64,000 nt of DNA, taken from NCBI GenBank assembly GCA_029964075.1, contig CM057142.1:5285770-5349769 (forward strand). Direction: 5' to 3'. The DNA is from Patiria pectinifera (taxonomy: Eukaryota > Echinodermata > Asteroidea > Valvatida > Asterinidae). Under the pieces are notes generated by a model. The model searched no databases. It worked only from the letters and a program-made list of their open reading frames with translations, and had not been told where the DNA came from. Positions 1 to 10,289 of this stretch are shown piece after piece (within the stretch, counting starts at the first letter, position 1; each line of letters begins with the position of its first letter). The position numbers and the translations under genes are program-made.

Positions 1-487
1 TGAGACGCGCTAAATTAAGTTCTAGGTTACCTCTCAACGTCTGAAGACTTTTGTCTCAACCCTGGAGTTCTCTGTAATTTAATCCTTCCGTTTGAGCGCC
101 GGTGTCGCGTTGTAAATCGTCTTTAATCTCGGTTACCTCATCGATGACTCTGGGTAGTTCTGTCATGGGGATACTCTTGGGTTGTATTGATCACAATTGT
201 TGACTTTGATCGTCACTGAGTGTCTTACGTTCGTAATGCGTAAAACCTAATTTGTTTCTAATAAAATCTCTACCGTTTAAACCCATCTTTCTCACATTTA
301 ACTCTATTGACCTCAGAGTCAAAAATCTGTTTGGGTTTCTTTGATCCGTTAACCTTACTAAGCCTTCATCAGTGTCATAAAATAAACCGTCTCTATTACC
401 GACACATTTTTCATAACTCGGAGATATTGGTTTATTGTATATGTTATAAGTATTGTAAAACTCATCAATGCGACCATTAGTGACCAT
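1..487 (-). pseudogene. Coiled-coil/membrane virion-like protein, N-terminal part, copy A
   Basis: Counterpart of 32,013-33,099. The start is at 485-487. The N-terminal segment contains the string [17 protein letters not shown], a family I have seen repeatedly in invertebrate virus-like elements without an assigned function. Two in-frame stops interrupt it. TGA at 191-193 is private to copy A, where copy B has CGA. TGA at 56-58 is shared with copy B. The coiled-coil part runs off the left edge of the window. It overlaps the acidic membrane-protein gene (358-666) in another frame by about 130 bp. Confidence 0.7.
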
Positions 488-666
488 GCTTCTTCCTTGA
501 TGTAAATGTCTATGTCGGTAGTGGGGATTGGTGGTTCAGGAGTATCAAAGTCGTCATCCAGATTGGTCTCTGCTACATCATCATCATCATCATCATCGTA
601 ATCGTCATCGTAATCATCAGTTCTTTTATCTTTAAAGGGATTCATGTCAAATCCTCCCTCAGCCAT
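358..666 (-). CDS. Small acidic single-pass membrane protein of the element, copy A
   Basis: 102 codons. Residues 10-50 form an Asp-rich acidic tract. One hydrophobic segment follows at about residues 62-80, then a short basic tail. It differs from the copy B version (32,970-33,275) mainly by one more Asp in the acidic run and a few substitutions. The ATG sits in the string AAATAAATG, shared with two other genes of the element. Its 3' part overlaps the start of the next gene in a different frame, as is common in compact viral genomes. Function unknown; a virion membrane or tail-anchored protein is an inference. The reading frame is intact, but the element around it is decayed. Confidence 0.6.
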   Translation of the reverse strand: MAEGGFDMNPFKDKRTDDYDDDYDDDDDDDVAETNLDDDFDTPEPPIPTTDIDIYIKEEAWSLMVALMSFTILITYTINQYLRVMKNVSVIETVYFMTLMKA

Positions 667-688
667 TTATTTAATAAACCTATTTAAA

Positions 689-931
689 TTATACCGTTTT
701 GATTATACTGCCCGGTAGTATACCCTGGGTCACCAACCAATTTTGCGTGGCCAGAGCTCCACTTATAATACCCGTCAATTTACCCATATCTACTACGCTT
801 AGTTTATTGAAATCCGGCGCTTTCATTTTGAGTAGTTTATTTCCTACCATGGCGTATCCCATCGAAAGACCCGACATGACGGCTCCATAATAAATCGTAT
901 TTGCTATTCCGCTGGTGTCAAAGTTACTCAT
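689..931 (-). CDS. Small Gly/Ala-rich hydrophobic protein, copy A
   Basis: 80 codons, and the protein is almost identical to 33,298-33,540 (one substitution, Tyr for His). Two weakly hydrophobic segments rich in Gly, Ala and Ser (about residues 15-35 and 50-70) suggest a membrane or membrane-active virion component. Only 22 bp separate its stop from the downstream acidic-protein ATG. The intact frame in both copies, while neighbours are broken, may be chance given its short length. No assigned family function is known to me. Confidence 0.6.
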   Translation of the reverse strand: MSNFDTSGIANTIYYGAVMSGLSMGYAMVGNKLLKMKAPDFNKLSVVDMGKLTGIISGALATQNWLVTQGILPGSIIKTV

Positions 932-1005
932 CGTTTTTAATATAACAATTTTTAAATTGCTGTTTATTCCATGTCTAGCGTTTTGGGGGCGCTGGGTGTA
1001 GTGGG

Positions 1006-1338
1006 TTACGTTACTACCGGCACTGGCTGTACTAATGTCGCAGTTGCCTTACTTTTTAGTACCAGCAACCCCACTCCTATTATTGACACTATAGCTCCCC
1101 ACATCGCCCAAGAGCTGTAATTTATAGCATCGTCCAATGTTACATCCATTTTTGCTAATTTTAATTTCATCTGTCTATTGTGCTCGGCTAAAGCTTTACC
1201 CTGCTGTATTCGTTTAGGATTTTTAGTCTTGGTCACTCTCGTTACCGTCGGTGATGACGTTGTTTTTATCGGTTGGGGCGTCTCTGTCTCTGCTGGTTGA
1301 GCCGCAGGCGTTGCTGTCGCTGCTTTCTGATCTTCCAT
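1006..1338 (-). CDS. Pro/Thr-rich protein with C-terminal membrane segment, copy A
   Basis: 110 codons, shortened at the C-terminus compared with 124 codons in copy B (33,573-33,947). Order: Ala/Thr/Pro-rich N-terminus (1-35), basic stretch with [14 protein letters not shown], a short helical region, and one membrane segment near residues 78-97. The ATG lies in ATAATAAATG. Copy A stops earlier because of changes near position 1,006, so the last Pro/Thr-rich residues are lost. A tail-anchored or virion membrane protein is likely from architecture. Specific function unknown. Confidence 0.55.
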   Translation of the reverse strand: MEDQKAATATPAAQPAETETPQPIKTTSSPTVTRVTKTKNPKRIQQGKALAEHNRQMKLKLAKMDVTLDDAINYSSWAMWGAIVSIIGVGLLVLKSKATATLVQPVPVVT

Positions 1339-1458
1339 TTATTATATTAGGTTTGTTAAATTTCAAATGTTTTGTTGTGATAATCGTAGCTACTACGGGT
1401 GATATAAAAGTTCCGTACTTGTAACAAACGTCGCTCAACATACAAGCCATTCTCGCGC

Positions 1459-2136
1459 TTATAATAGGATCACATCGTTTTCGTCGACTATCCACTTGTT
1501 ATTTACATATTTTCGCTTAGCGGTAGGAAATACAATCTTTGACGGATGTGTATCTATACCATTACAATCGGTCATGTGTCTATATAATTTTACTTGCGTT
1601 CTATAATGACACAGGCACCTTCGACAAAAATATTTCTTACTTTTATGTTTTGTAACGTAAATCAATCTCGAAAAATTATTTATCCAGCAGTAGTGATGCT
1701 TGTCGCCCTCAGAAAACAAAAACGGATTGATCGGTCGTGACTCTGCTTTGTAGTTTTTAGACACGTATAACGGATATATTTCCTCCTCATAACCGTATAC
1801 GTTTATCGTTAAATTTTTTTGTCTTTCTATCTTTGGTATCTGGTCGATAGGTGTTGGAAAGTCTACGCCTTTAAATTTGAGTCCGTCATCTTTGGTGTAT
1901 ACAACTGTTTTTTCTTTATGAACTTATTTAGGATCGTTTTTTATTTTATTTTTTAATTTATCCGTGTACAAGCCAAGAGCCGCTCTCAAACACCATCTCA
2001 AACACCATCTCAAACACTCGTCGTCTTTGTTTTTAATGTTTATCATCGCCGTTTTCTGTTTGATACATTTTGGTAGGTCTATGTAAGAACTACCCCTCAC
2101 GGGAATAAACCTGTTGATGTTGATGTACAACGCCAT
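1459..2136 (-). pseudogene. N-terminal part of type-B DNA polymerase, copy A
   Basis: Counterpart of 34,068-34,728. It has the N-terminal region (1,924-2,136) and the zinc-finger region (1,459-1,764, open further upstream but without an ATG). The N-terminal part has a small tandem expansion at about 1,985-2,015 that turns one copy of a four-residue motif into three. The pattern C-x2-C-x12-H-x3-C is retained. The polymerase palm and exonuclease motifs are absent, so this cannot make an active polymerase. The ATG abuts the inner edge of the terminal inverted repeat. Confidence 0.6.
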
Positions 2137-2192
2137 CTATTTTGGGAGGGGTAAAGTCTGGCAAAGTCTGGTACCCTCCAATATTAACTACT
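2135..2192. repeat. Right terminal inverted repeat, copy A
   Basis: 58 bp, identical to 34,727-34,784 and inverted relative to 25,880-25,947. The outer end reads ...ATTAACTACT and is followed by the ACTTC target duplication. It contains two copies of a 10-bp motif (aaagtctggc type). The left repeat of copy B has three. Confidence 0.9.
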
Positions 2193-2480
2193 ACTTCTAC
2201 GTGCGACGTGTCGTAGGTGTATTTGTAGCACAACTTGGTGACTGTGTTATGTATATAGTCAGCGTACAGTAAAAGGTCATCTGATATTCAACAAAGAGTC
2301 GTCGGATATCCTCTCGAAATTGATAAAAAGGAAAAAAACAAAATGGCGGGCGTGCGATGCAATTTTTAAGGAAAACAAGCTCCCAGTGGACTGTATAGCT
2401 ACTTTGGAATTTCAACTGCAATATTCCAGGCTAATTCATAATTATTTATAATTATTATAATGTATATATAAATGAGAGAG
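2193..2480. repeat. Inner part of a foldback element used as insertion target, copy A
   Basis: This sequence is the reverse complement, with divergence, of 53,030-53,250 in copy C, the loop and inner arm of a foldback element. The same arrangement follows the element in copy B (34,785-35,030). It contains no gene. The open frame on the - strand is a shadow. Confidence 0.65.
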
Positions 2481-2766
2481 TTTCCATGGATACAGTGACA
2501 TGGAAACGTACTTAGAGCAAAACAAGTGATTTATTAATTTGTTTTTCCAAAGAGAGTATGAAAAATACATTCAGCCTATTTATTATGCAGTGTCATTTGT
2601 GACATTCCATTGGAATGTTCTATTTTCAAATAAAGTCCTAATACAGTAACTAACAATTATTTCATTTCTTTTGTGGGTTTTTTTTTTTTGGTAGTCACCA
2701 TCACAATGAAATCTCCCAGTGGCTTCTTGTCTGCCTACCAGGCTCCACTGCTTGTTGTAAGTGTTG

Positions 2767-3266
2767 CATTACGTGAAACTCCCATTTGCCAAAACCCCTG
2801 AACTGTACCTACCAATTTCACTGTGACTCTTATCAGCTGTTATCAGTAAAGTAATTATAAGATAAACACTTACCCTGGCACCCACTTCCCCAGGGCCAGT
2901 GACCATGAGCTGGTGGTGTCAAATAACGGAAACCTTGAAGAGCATGGCTGAAGTCGGACTGTTTCTTATTTGATATCTCGAGATATATTTGATCGATTTT
3001 TATGATTCAAAGTTGCTCACATAATAACTTTTGACACTTTTCCAAATACTTTACATTATAAACAAGAACCTAGTAGACTTTGGTAGATATTTTTTGTCAG
3101 TAAGCTCACAGGCAGAGGCACCATACACCACCTGTTCACGGCTCGTTAACTCTTGATCAGATAAGAGAGATCGCGTTGAAAGCTGCTGAATCTGAAATCG
3201 GTAGGTACGACCCGAGTTTGTCATAGGCAAACTCGGGTCTAGCTCAAATGGGAGATTCACGTAATG
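2767..3266. mobile_element. MITE-like insertion private to copy A intron 9
   Basis: Ends are inverted: it starts cattacgtgaaactccc and closes with gggagattcacgtaatg. Copy B intron 9 has no insertion here; its sequence runs directly from gtaagtgttg into aaaatatatg. The 500-bp insert has no convincing coding region, and I could not define a clear target duplication. Confidence 0.7.
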
Positions 3267-3823
3267 GAAAATATATGTATTTTTAAAAATACGTATTTTT
3301 TAATTAATAAATTAAAAACTCTTTATTTTAATGTCAAATAGATAATTCTGTATGATAAATAAGTTGAGCCTATAAAACGTTACCTGTACAATCTGAGATT
3401 CCCGCGTAAAATTGATTGACAGTTCTACGGTGTGATGTGTGGCGCCTATTCCATCCTGACGTTCATCTGGCTGATGTTGGCCATGTAGTGGCGGGATCTA
3501 TTGAGGATTCAGTTCTGGATCGGTGGGGTCATGCTGCTGGGTAAGTGTCCTGATAAAAAAAAACTCTTAAGAGGCCATGATATGTCTCACTGTGGTCCTT
3601 ATGGTCAAGTTTTAAGGATGTTCATTCCGAGATTTAAAGCTGGAGTCCATCATTTTCAGCTATCCAAAAAGTAACTGGTGTAATTCTTGTTGAAAAACAT
3701 ACTTGGTTGACAGATTGTAAGGGGACTAAACTCCCTGTGAAATTATTCTTTCTGGAAAGCTGTCATTTTGAAAAGATCAACAAAAGAAGGCCTTTCCAAT
3801 GGTGCTTCTTAAGACGCACCATA

Positions 3824-4647
3824 GGAAATTTAAATAAGTAGTTCGTTTTGTTTTGCGGCGAAGCGCGTGCAAGCATTGGCACGACGCACACGCACACGCG
3901 GTTGCTATAATTAGTCGGATCAGTACGCGACATCGCGTAGCTGCAATTCGGCTCATTGAGAATGTGTCTTGGACGCTGAATTTAGGCCCAATTCAAAACA
4001 TGATTCAGCAACTTTTGATTTGAAATCGATATCCTAGAATGCTGTTTTTCTCGGAATATACAGCTGAAGCTGAGCTGTAACTTCATCAGTTTAGTTGTTC
4101 AATAGCCTTCTTTAGATTTTGAGCATGTTTGTTGCTTCAAACGAACAAAATGCACAAATTACAAGTGATGGACTGTACCTGTAAGTGTAGTCAATCATGA
4201 AACAGCAAAGCTATCATCAGATTGAAGCGATGTATTGAATGTATTGAAAGTTACATGGAGCAAGATACATGTACCTTGGTTTCTTCAGCAAAAATTTAAA
4301 GGTAGGGTAGATCATTTGTCTTTTGTGAACTTTTTTCGTTTGAAGCAACAAAAATGCTCGGAATCTAAAGACGGGTGCTGAACATATAACCTGATGAAGT
4401 TTTATCTCTGTGAATGCTGTATATTCCGAGTAAACAATATTCTAAGATCTCGATTCCAATTTAAAAGTAGCTGAGTCATGTTTTGAATCACGCCCGAAAT
4501 CAGCATCTAGGTCACATTCTCACTCAGCCGATTGCAGCTACGCGATGTCAACAAGTGAACTGAAGAATAATAGCAACCACGCTCGCATGTCAATCTTGTC
4601 ATTTACGGATTCGCCGAATTACAAACCAACTACTAATAGAAATTTCC
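3824..4647. repeat. Foldback (long inverted-repeat) element in intron 10, copy A
   Basis: The two arms are imperfect inverted copies. The left arm runs ggaaatttaaataagtagtt to gacatcgcgtagctgc. The right arm runs gcagctacgcgatgtc to tactaatagaaatttcc. In copy B the left arm and centre are deleted (only the right end remains, 35,930-36,010). Copy C keeps mainly the right arm (about 56,130-56,600). No coding content. Confidence 0.7.
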
Positions 4648-5426
4648 AAACATGCATCACTTGTCACATCTTTAGAAATGACGTTCTGTTATTGTTTCCT
4701 TCAAAATGACACTATGCCAGAAGGAATAATTTCACAGGGAGTTTAGCCCCCATTGCTATCTTTAAACCAAGTAAGCTTTTCAACAATGATTTAATCAGTT
4801 ACTTTTTGGATTGCTGCAAATGAACTACTCTACCTTTAAGGGAGTATTTCCATAGTCCAACCAGCGGGAAAGTTCCAAGCAAAAGTTCGGGGTGACTTAT
4901 ACCTGTTTCAAATTCCAGAGTGGCACTGAACCAAATTATTCTAAAGATTACATACAAACGCCATCAAAATATCAACTGTTGCAGTTGTTTTTATTGGTTT
5001 AAGAGCATTTTTGAGTTTTAGATGTCACTCCAGTTTCATTGAGTTTGCCTGCCTGAAAGTGCTCTTTGTGGGTGCGACACAAGAATGCCACTTTGACAAA
5101 AAGCCGATTAGGAAAACGTTTTTCATGGATGCAACAGTTCTTGCTGCTCAACGCGTGATTTATTTTTCTTTTCTTTTTTTCCAATCTGTCTAGGCCTACT
5201 TGAGAAGGCAGTGTTTTATGCCGAGTACGAGAACATCAACAATTATGGCATGTCTGTTCCTGGGGCTATCATCATGGCCGAGCTCATCTCATGTTTCAAG
5301 CGCTCATCAGCCAGAATGCTAGTTGTTATCATCAGCCTGGGCTACGGAATCACAAGGTCAATCTCTTTTTTGTCTTCTTCTTTTTTTAGAAGATAATACT
5401 TTTCCTTAAAAGTGCGTGCTGAATTT

Positions 5427-5834
5427 TAACCCTAACTCCCTCTGCCTTTTTGCTAGGATGTAGCCTCAATCCTGCAAACTCTCCAATTGGCCTCATTGGA
5501 AAATAGCATACAGTCGCAATCCTGCAAATTCCTCCATTATTTCTTGAATATAATCCGTGGAGGGGTGACCACTGCCTGAATCCTGCAAAATCCTGCAGTA
5601 GTGTTTGTCAATATGTTGAGGCTTGGCCAGTGACATCCTGGAGCAGTACGGGGGATTCCAAGCATGGCCTATATTTATGCATGGCTGAGCAAAAACAGCA
5701 CAAGGTCCAGCCCAACACCTTGACAAAGTGCTTCCTTCTAAATCAGTATCGCACTTTTGCCATGTAACCTCAAACCTCCAAATTCCTCCACTTGGGCAAA
5801 GAGGATTTTGAAGGATTCAGGGCGGTTAGTGTTA
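5427..5834. repeat. TAACCC-ended inverted-repeat element, intron 11 of copy A
   Basis: About 408 bp. It starts taaccctaactccct and ends with the inverted form ggcggttagtgtta (gttagggtta in better copies). Related copies lie at 36,794-37,206, 54,479-54,892 and 57,427-57,841, and a diverged relative at about 24,985-25,470. Open frames inside it (for example - strand 5,493-5,726) recur in the copies but are Cys/Pro-rich and uneven, and I do not treat them as genes. Confidence 0.7.
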
Positions 5835-7579
5835 AAAGTGATTGACAAAAACTGATTTTGAATCTCCTCAAGAGTGCGTGCTGAGTTTTAAGATTTTTGG
5901 CCTTGCATGATGTAATGGTACAGACTGATCCAGGCACGCTATCATTCCATCTCGTTTGCGCTTTTCGCTAAGAAAAGTATTGTGCTAGCTATTGTTCAGA
6001 TAATCAATCACGGGGCAGTTGTGCTTTAAACAATACCGTGCACAATGGTTACTCCATTGAAGGGGGCCTCGTTAGTGGACGGCGAATGCATGCCAAGATT
6101 TGTCTTTGCAGAAACATCTTGTAGCAATAAGTTGTACGTCTAAGCTGTTACAAGGGTTCCCAAATTGAACCGAGGTCTCGTTAGTGTTTTCACCTGTGAT
6201 GTAGTCTATGTAATAGACCATGACGAAACTATAATATTTGAGCAGATTCGCTGATTAATTATGCAAGACAGTCGCATCTTGACTTCTAGATTTTGACCAA
6301 TCAGCGGGCACTTTCTATATTGGGTCTTCGGTCATTCACCGTTGTTGCGAAATAGACATGGATTTTAAAAAAAACCTAGACACAGCAACAAAGGCTGTGG
6401 TCACGCGCTCTGTATTATTTTACGCAATACGCGCCCGGCTGTTGATGTATTACAAAACACTGCATTCGAATTGATCAATCACAGTTTTAGTCCTGATTTG
6501 AGAATGAAATGACGTCGCGATTGACTGAGGTGCAAGATTGCATATATCTGCATGCTTCGACATAACAGACATTATACAGGAGACTTGGCTCCGTGGATAA
6601 CGGGTGATACTCAGACTAGACATCATGAGAAAAGTGCTGGAAATTAATGTGAAAAGTCAATTGCCAACAAAAAATGAAAAACAGAGAGAGAGAGATCACA
6701 GAAATGATGTTCCTTCTTTATTACATGGTGTCCATTTAGTGTGTTTTAGCTTCTTATTAGCTTTTTGCTTCTCTTGTTCTGATCAGACCTCGTCTTGTTA
6801 AGGATCTCCACAGGGTGTTGGGAGTCGGGATGCTGTACTTCATCATGAGCTCAGTGGAAGCCTACTTCAGGGTCAAAGGAGTAAGGATGTTTAAATGAAA
6901 CAAATTTTCAGTTACGTTTAAACGAAAGCCGCATTATGAACATTATGTTTACTCGGTCTGCCCTCGAATCTACACATTTTCCAACGAATCAAGGATTCCT
7001 TGAAACCAATATAATTTATAAAGCATTAGAAACAAACACGTAGTACTTTATCACAATCCGGGCAGCTAAGTTTATACGTTTTTAATGACTGCCAGCTGTC
7101 TACTGTGTCAGTTATATACAATGTATACAATTATGGGTTTTTTTTTCAACTGCATTGCAGATGTCTGTCGTATCTCATACCATCGCTGTATCTAAAGACA
7201 GAGCGTGCAGTGTATTTCACTCAAATGTGTCTAATTAAATTGTCATGTGACACTACAATGATATGCAGACATGCAACCTTGCCTGGTACAAGTACGGCAA
7301 CACTGCCCATTGCCAAATCTCATGGTCATAAGTATCTGTATGTACTATCTCTTTGTTTTTTATTGCATTGCTGGTTTATTGTGGACAATAAATTATCATA
7401 TATCATAAAGAGTAGAAGGCTAACTAGACTCGTGTATGAATTTGTCAGAGAATGATATTTCATTATTGAATATTTGTTCACTTTCTTTTCCTTTCATTTT
7501 CTCTTTTCTTCAGACTGACCAGAACGATATGATTGCCATTCTCCCATTGTCTGTGCTCGACATAATCATCTGCGGGTGG

Positions 7580-8532
7580 ATATCCTTTTTTTTCTAATTT
7601 TTTTTTCCCCTAAATGGTCAAAATTGTGTGATACTTTGTTAATTTGTTTTTTATTTGATGGATTAAACAGATTGTTATATTCAGATACCGGATTAACTCA
7701 AGCCAAGAGTAGACGGTCCTTTAACCAGTTTGCGCCTGAGGCCGTGATAACATGCACTGGCTGTTTTTGTACACTGGCACGGCTGACGGATTAAGACGTC
7801 AAGATTGCCTCGACTCGCCTCCGGGTGACGTGGAAACAGGCTAATCCCTCGTGCCTTTTGTACACACACACAAAGTCTGTGTAGTCTGTGGAGGCGGACC
7901 GTGTGCTGACCGTTGTGCACGGCCTATTGTTGTACAGTATTTAAACATATGAGCTTATGGCAAGAAATATCCTAAAAATTCTGTTGAAATCACTCTTGTA
8001 AATCAGTATTTGTGGTGTTTGGCTTTATATCAGAAGTTGGCTGGGAAATTTTGCCTTTTGAACATTGTTTATGTTTGTCAAGAATAAACCCGTGTGAAGT
8101 GTTTAAATTATTTTTACAGCGATATGTGGGAAAATTATTTGGGGAGAAAATGTGTTCTACTTGGCCTCTAATGCTGAGAATTTTTGCTGTCATTTTCTCT
8201 CCTTTGGCTGCCAGGGTCAGGTCTTGGCCGGGAGAGGTCCTCCAGCAACACAACCTCCCATTATTCCCCCTTAGTTCAGAAGTATAAATTGGGTCCTGCA
8301 ACATCAGGATATCTTGCTGTAATGTTCACTCTTGCTGTAATGTGCACTCTTGCATATTCCTAAATATCCTATAAAAAATGTCAGGGCCCTCAAATTGAAG
8401 GGTTTGCCTTGTAAACTCAAGATCAGTCGGATATTAAGTCAACACAAGAAGACTTTCACTTGAATGTACAAGTATTGATATCTACAAAGAAAAAACTTTA
8501 GATTGTTTTGTTTTTCCTTAACGAGCCTTTAC
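7580..8532 (+). other. U12-type AT-AC intron 13, copy A
   Basis: The 5' splice site reads ATATCCTTT. A branch-point sequence TTCCTTAAC lies at 8,514-8,522 and the intron ends in AC at 8,531-8,532. Only this boundary restores the family string between exons 13 and 14 (GW joined to IFKSLVDT). All three elements match the U12 (minor) spliceosome consensus. An insert at about 7,700-7,940 is shared with copy B and absent from copy C. Confidence 0.9.
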
Positions 8533-9880
8533 ATTTTTAAAAGCCTTGTAGACACCACCAGGACTCTGCGCCTACAGCGCAACATGGCCAAACTCTGGCT
8601 GTACCGGCACTTCACCAACACTCTCATCTTCTGTGCGGTGGCTGCTTTTGTTTTCCTTCTGTGGTCGATGGGAGTCCATCGTTGGACTGACTGCATAAAG
8701 GTCAGAATACTACTTTTCCAATCCATCTTTTTTTCCTGGCTGCCGAAAGACAGTTTCGAAAGCTGTAATATAATAACAATTTGAGAATACAATAAAGCGA
8801 AAAATGAAATTAAGAAGCAGCTGTAATGTTTTTATTTTTTAAAGTGTTATAACCGTGCAACTTTTTCACTTTTTTTCAAGTGGATAGATCATGTTTTGGA
8901 AATAAAGTCTTCATATGTTTCAGTGTATCGTACATTTGCTCTGAATGTGCATTGCTGGAAGCATAGATCATCCTTTAAGTGGAATCTTAACTCATCTTCT
9001 TGTTGAAGCAGTTGGGGGTTTTCATCCTGAGATTTGTATGCATAGCATCAAAGACCAAGATGTTCTCTTTTACCTTGATGTTAATATTCAGTTGCAAAGA
9101 GTTTGGGTTAAAAAAAAAAAGATGGACATCTTTTACGAGAGTTAACTGTGGTTGCCCTTCCTCTTCCTGTTGATTTTGTTTATTCAGAAGTGGAACGACC
9201 TGTGGTTGGACGACGCCTACTGGCACGTCTTATTCAGTGTCCTCTTCGTTGTTATTGTCATCCTCTTCCGCCCGACTGCCAACAATCAACGCTACGCTTA
9301 CTCCCCACTCATTAATCGAGAAGGGGATGATAAAAGCCAAGAACCCATGCTCAACGACGCATTTGGTACGAACTGAGAAAAAAAATATGAAACTCCTAAA
9401 TTAGAAACGTGACTCATGTGTGAAACTTTGCCAATAATACCGGAGTGTTTTATAGCGCATGTATCTACCAACAATTAGGTACTCAAGGCGCCAGTAATTG
9501 TCTGTTTTTTAAAGACGGGTAAGTGAAGCCACAATCTAGCCACAATAGATTGTTCTGGATTTGTACACAAACTCTGCCTATTCGGTTGGTGTATATTTAT
9601 TAAAATTGTCTTTAATAAGAACTGTGATGAATATGTGATGGTCTTGTAATGGACTGAACTGCAACATTCCCCAAGATTCCGACCTTGATCACGAACAGTC
9701 AAAACCCATGTGTTCCTATCTTATCTTCTATCATTTGAATCTTGCTTCATAAAGTCATGGGCACTAACGTGCAAACAAAGTCAAATGGATGAGTGTGCGT
9801 ACATTTTCACTGCTATATAATGTGTTTCACAGTTGGCATTTGAAAGTTTATGGGTTTTTTTTTAGATCCACATTCTCCAG

Positions 9881-9950
9881 GGTGCGGCAGGAGTGAGGAA
9901 AGTTCTTGAACTCATTCGAGATGAATTCAGCCTTTCTATGGCCCTATCAG
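9881..9950 (+). pseudogene. Stranded exon of a 2-hydroxyacid oxidase (HAO-like) gene
   Basis: A 70-bp segment between a splice-acceptor-like tract (cattctccag) and a donor (gttggt) encodes GAAGVRKVLELIRDEFSLSM and then ALS plus one extra base. This matches the conserved helix near the C-terminus of FMN-dependent 2-hydroxyacid oxidases (HAO1/HAO2/glycolate oxidase). No other HAO exon is visible in the window. The segment lies just past the point where copies A and B stop matching the ancestral downstream sequence seen in copy C. The matching stretch of copy B (about 710 bp) is deleted. It is probably a fragment of a neighbouring gene caught at a duplication breakpoint. Splicing from TMEM87 exon 15 would read it in the wrong frame. 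Confidence 0.75.
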
Positions 9951-9989
9951 GTTGGTTATTTATCTCTTTTCCCTTTGATTGGACAATTT

Positions 9990-10285
9990 AACAAAGCCGT
10001 CCTAGAAGTCGAAATCAATCGAGTGACTGTTTGTAACAGTTAAGAGCCCCCAGCCTACATAAAGCAGGATTGACTGGCTGTGACTGTTGATATAACTACA
10101 CAGCTTTGCTTTGACTGTAGGTGATTGATAAGCCAGCTGTACCTACCAGATACCTGCGTTTGTCTGTTGATGGAATTTGACTAGCCAGAGTGCTAATTAG
10201 AAATTTGATCTGACTATTGGTGACTAGCCTGTAAAGGCATGCAAGGGAAGAAGATTGATTTTTTCGACAACCTGTGACTGTTTAG
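9990..10285 (+). repeat. Interspersed repeat family 1
   Basis: It shares long stretches with 60,559-60,830 (for example ataaagcaggattgactggc) and, inverted, with 21,290-21,480 and its duplicate 47,990-48,180. Non-coding. SINE or MITE origin cannot be decided here. Confidence 0.7.
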
Positions 10286-10289
10286 ACAG

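Larger units (their letters stand above)
1..2192 (-). mobile_element. Right end of Polinton/Maverick-like element, copy A
   Basis: This is the right 2.2 kb of the virus-like element that is complete at 25,880-34,784. Position 1 corresponds to 32,613, with only scattered differences and small indels. All recognisable genes here are on the - strand. The right terminal inverted repeat (2,135-2,192) is followed by ACTTC (2,193-2,197), the same 5-bp flank as in copy B. The flanking sequence also matches copy B, so this is the same insertion carried along by a segmental duplication and not a second insertion. The left part lies outside the window. Copy A has private damage, such as the stop at 191-193, on top of damage shared with copy B. 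Confidence 0.9.
2695..9376 (+). pseudogene. TMEM87: TMEM87-like gene copy A, exons 9-15, nonsense in exon 10
   Basis: Exons, numbered by alignment with copies B and C: 2695-2756, 3423-3540, 5194-5356, 6787-6880, 7514-7579, 8533-8700 and 9188-9365. All splice phases join. They encode the end of the luminal domain and the seven membrane helices of a TMEM87-family GOLD-domain protein, a Golgi/endosome membrane protein in animals. Diagnostic strings are [23 protein letters not shown] and [14 protein letters not shown]. Exon 10 has lost one codon and has TAG at 3,486-3,488 where copies B and C have CAG (Gln), which truncates the protein inside helix 1. The conserved C-terminal exon present in copy C is missing; read-through of the last donor reaches TGA at 9,374-9,376. 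Exons 1-8 lie outside the window. Very likely a pseudogene. Confidence 0.9.

Noticed and set aside
5493..5726. Cys/Pro-rich 77-codon frame seen again at 36,860-37,243
   Set aside because: It lies wholly inside the TAACCC-ended repeat, and the frame is not kept in the other copies of the repeat.
6604..6801. 65-codon frame ending at exon 12, also at 37,975-38,172
   Set aside because: It is intron read-through into exon 12 in the wrong frame.
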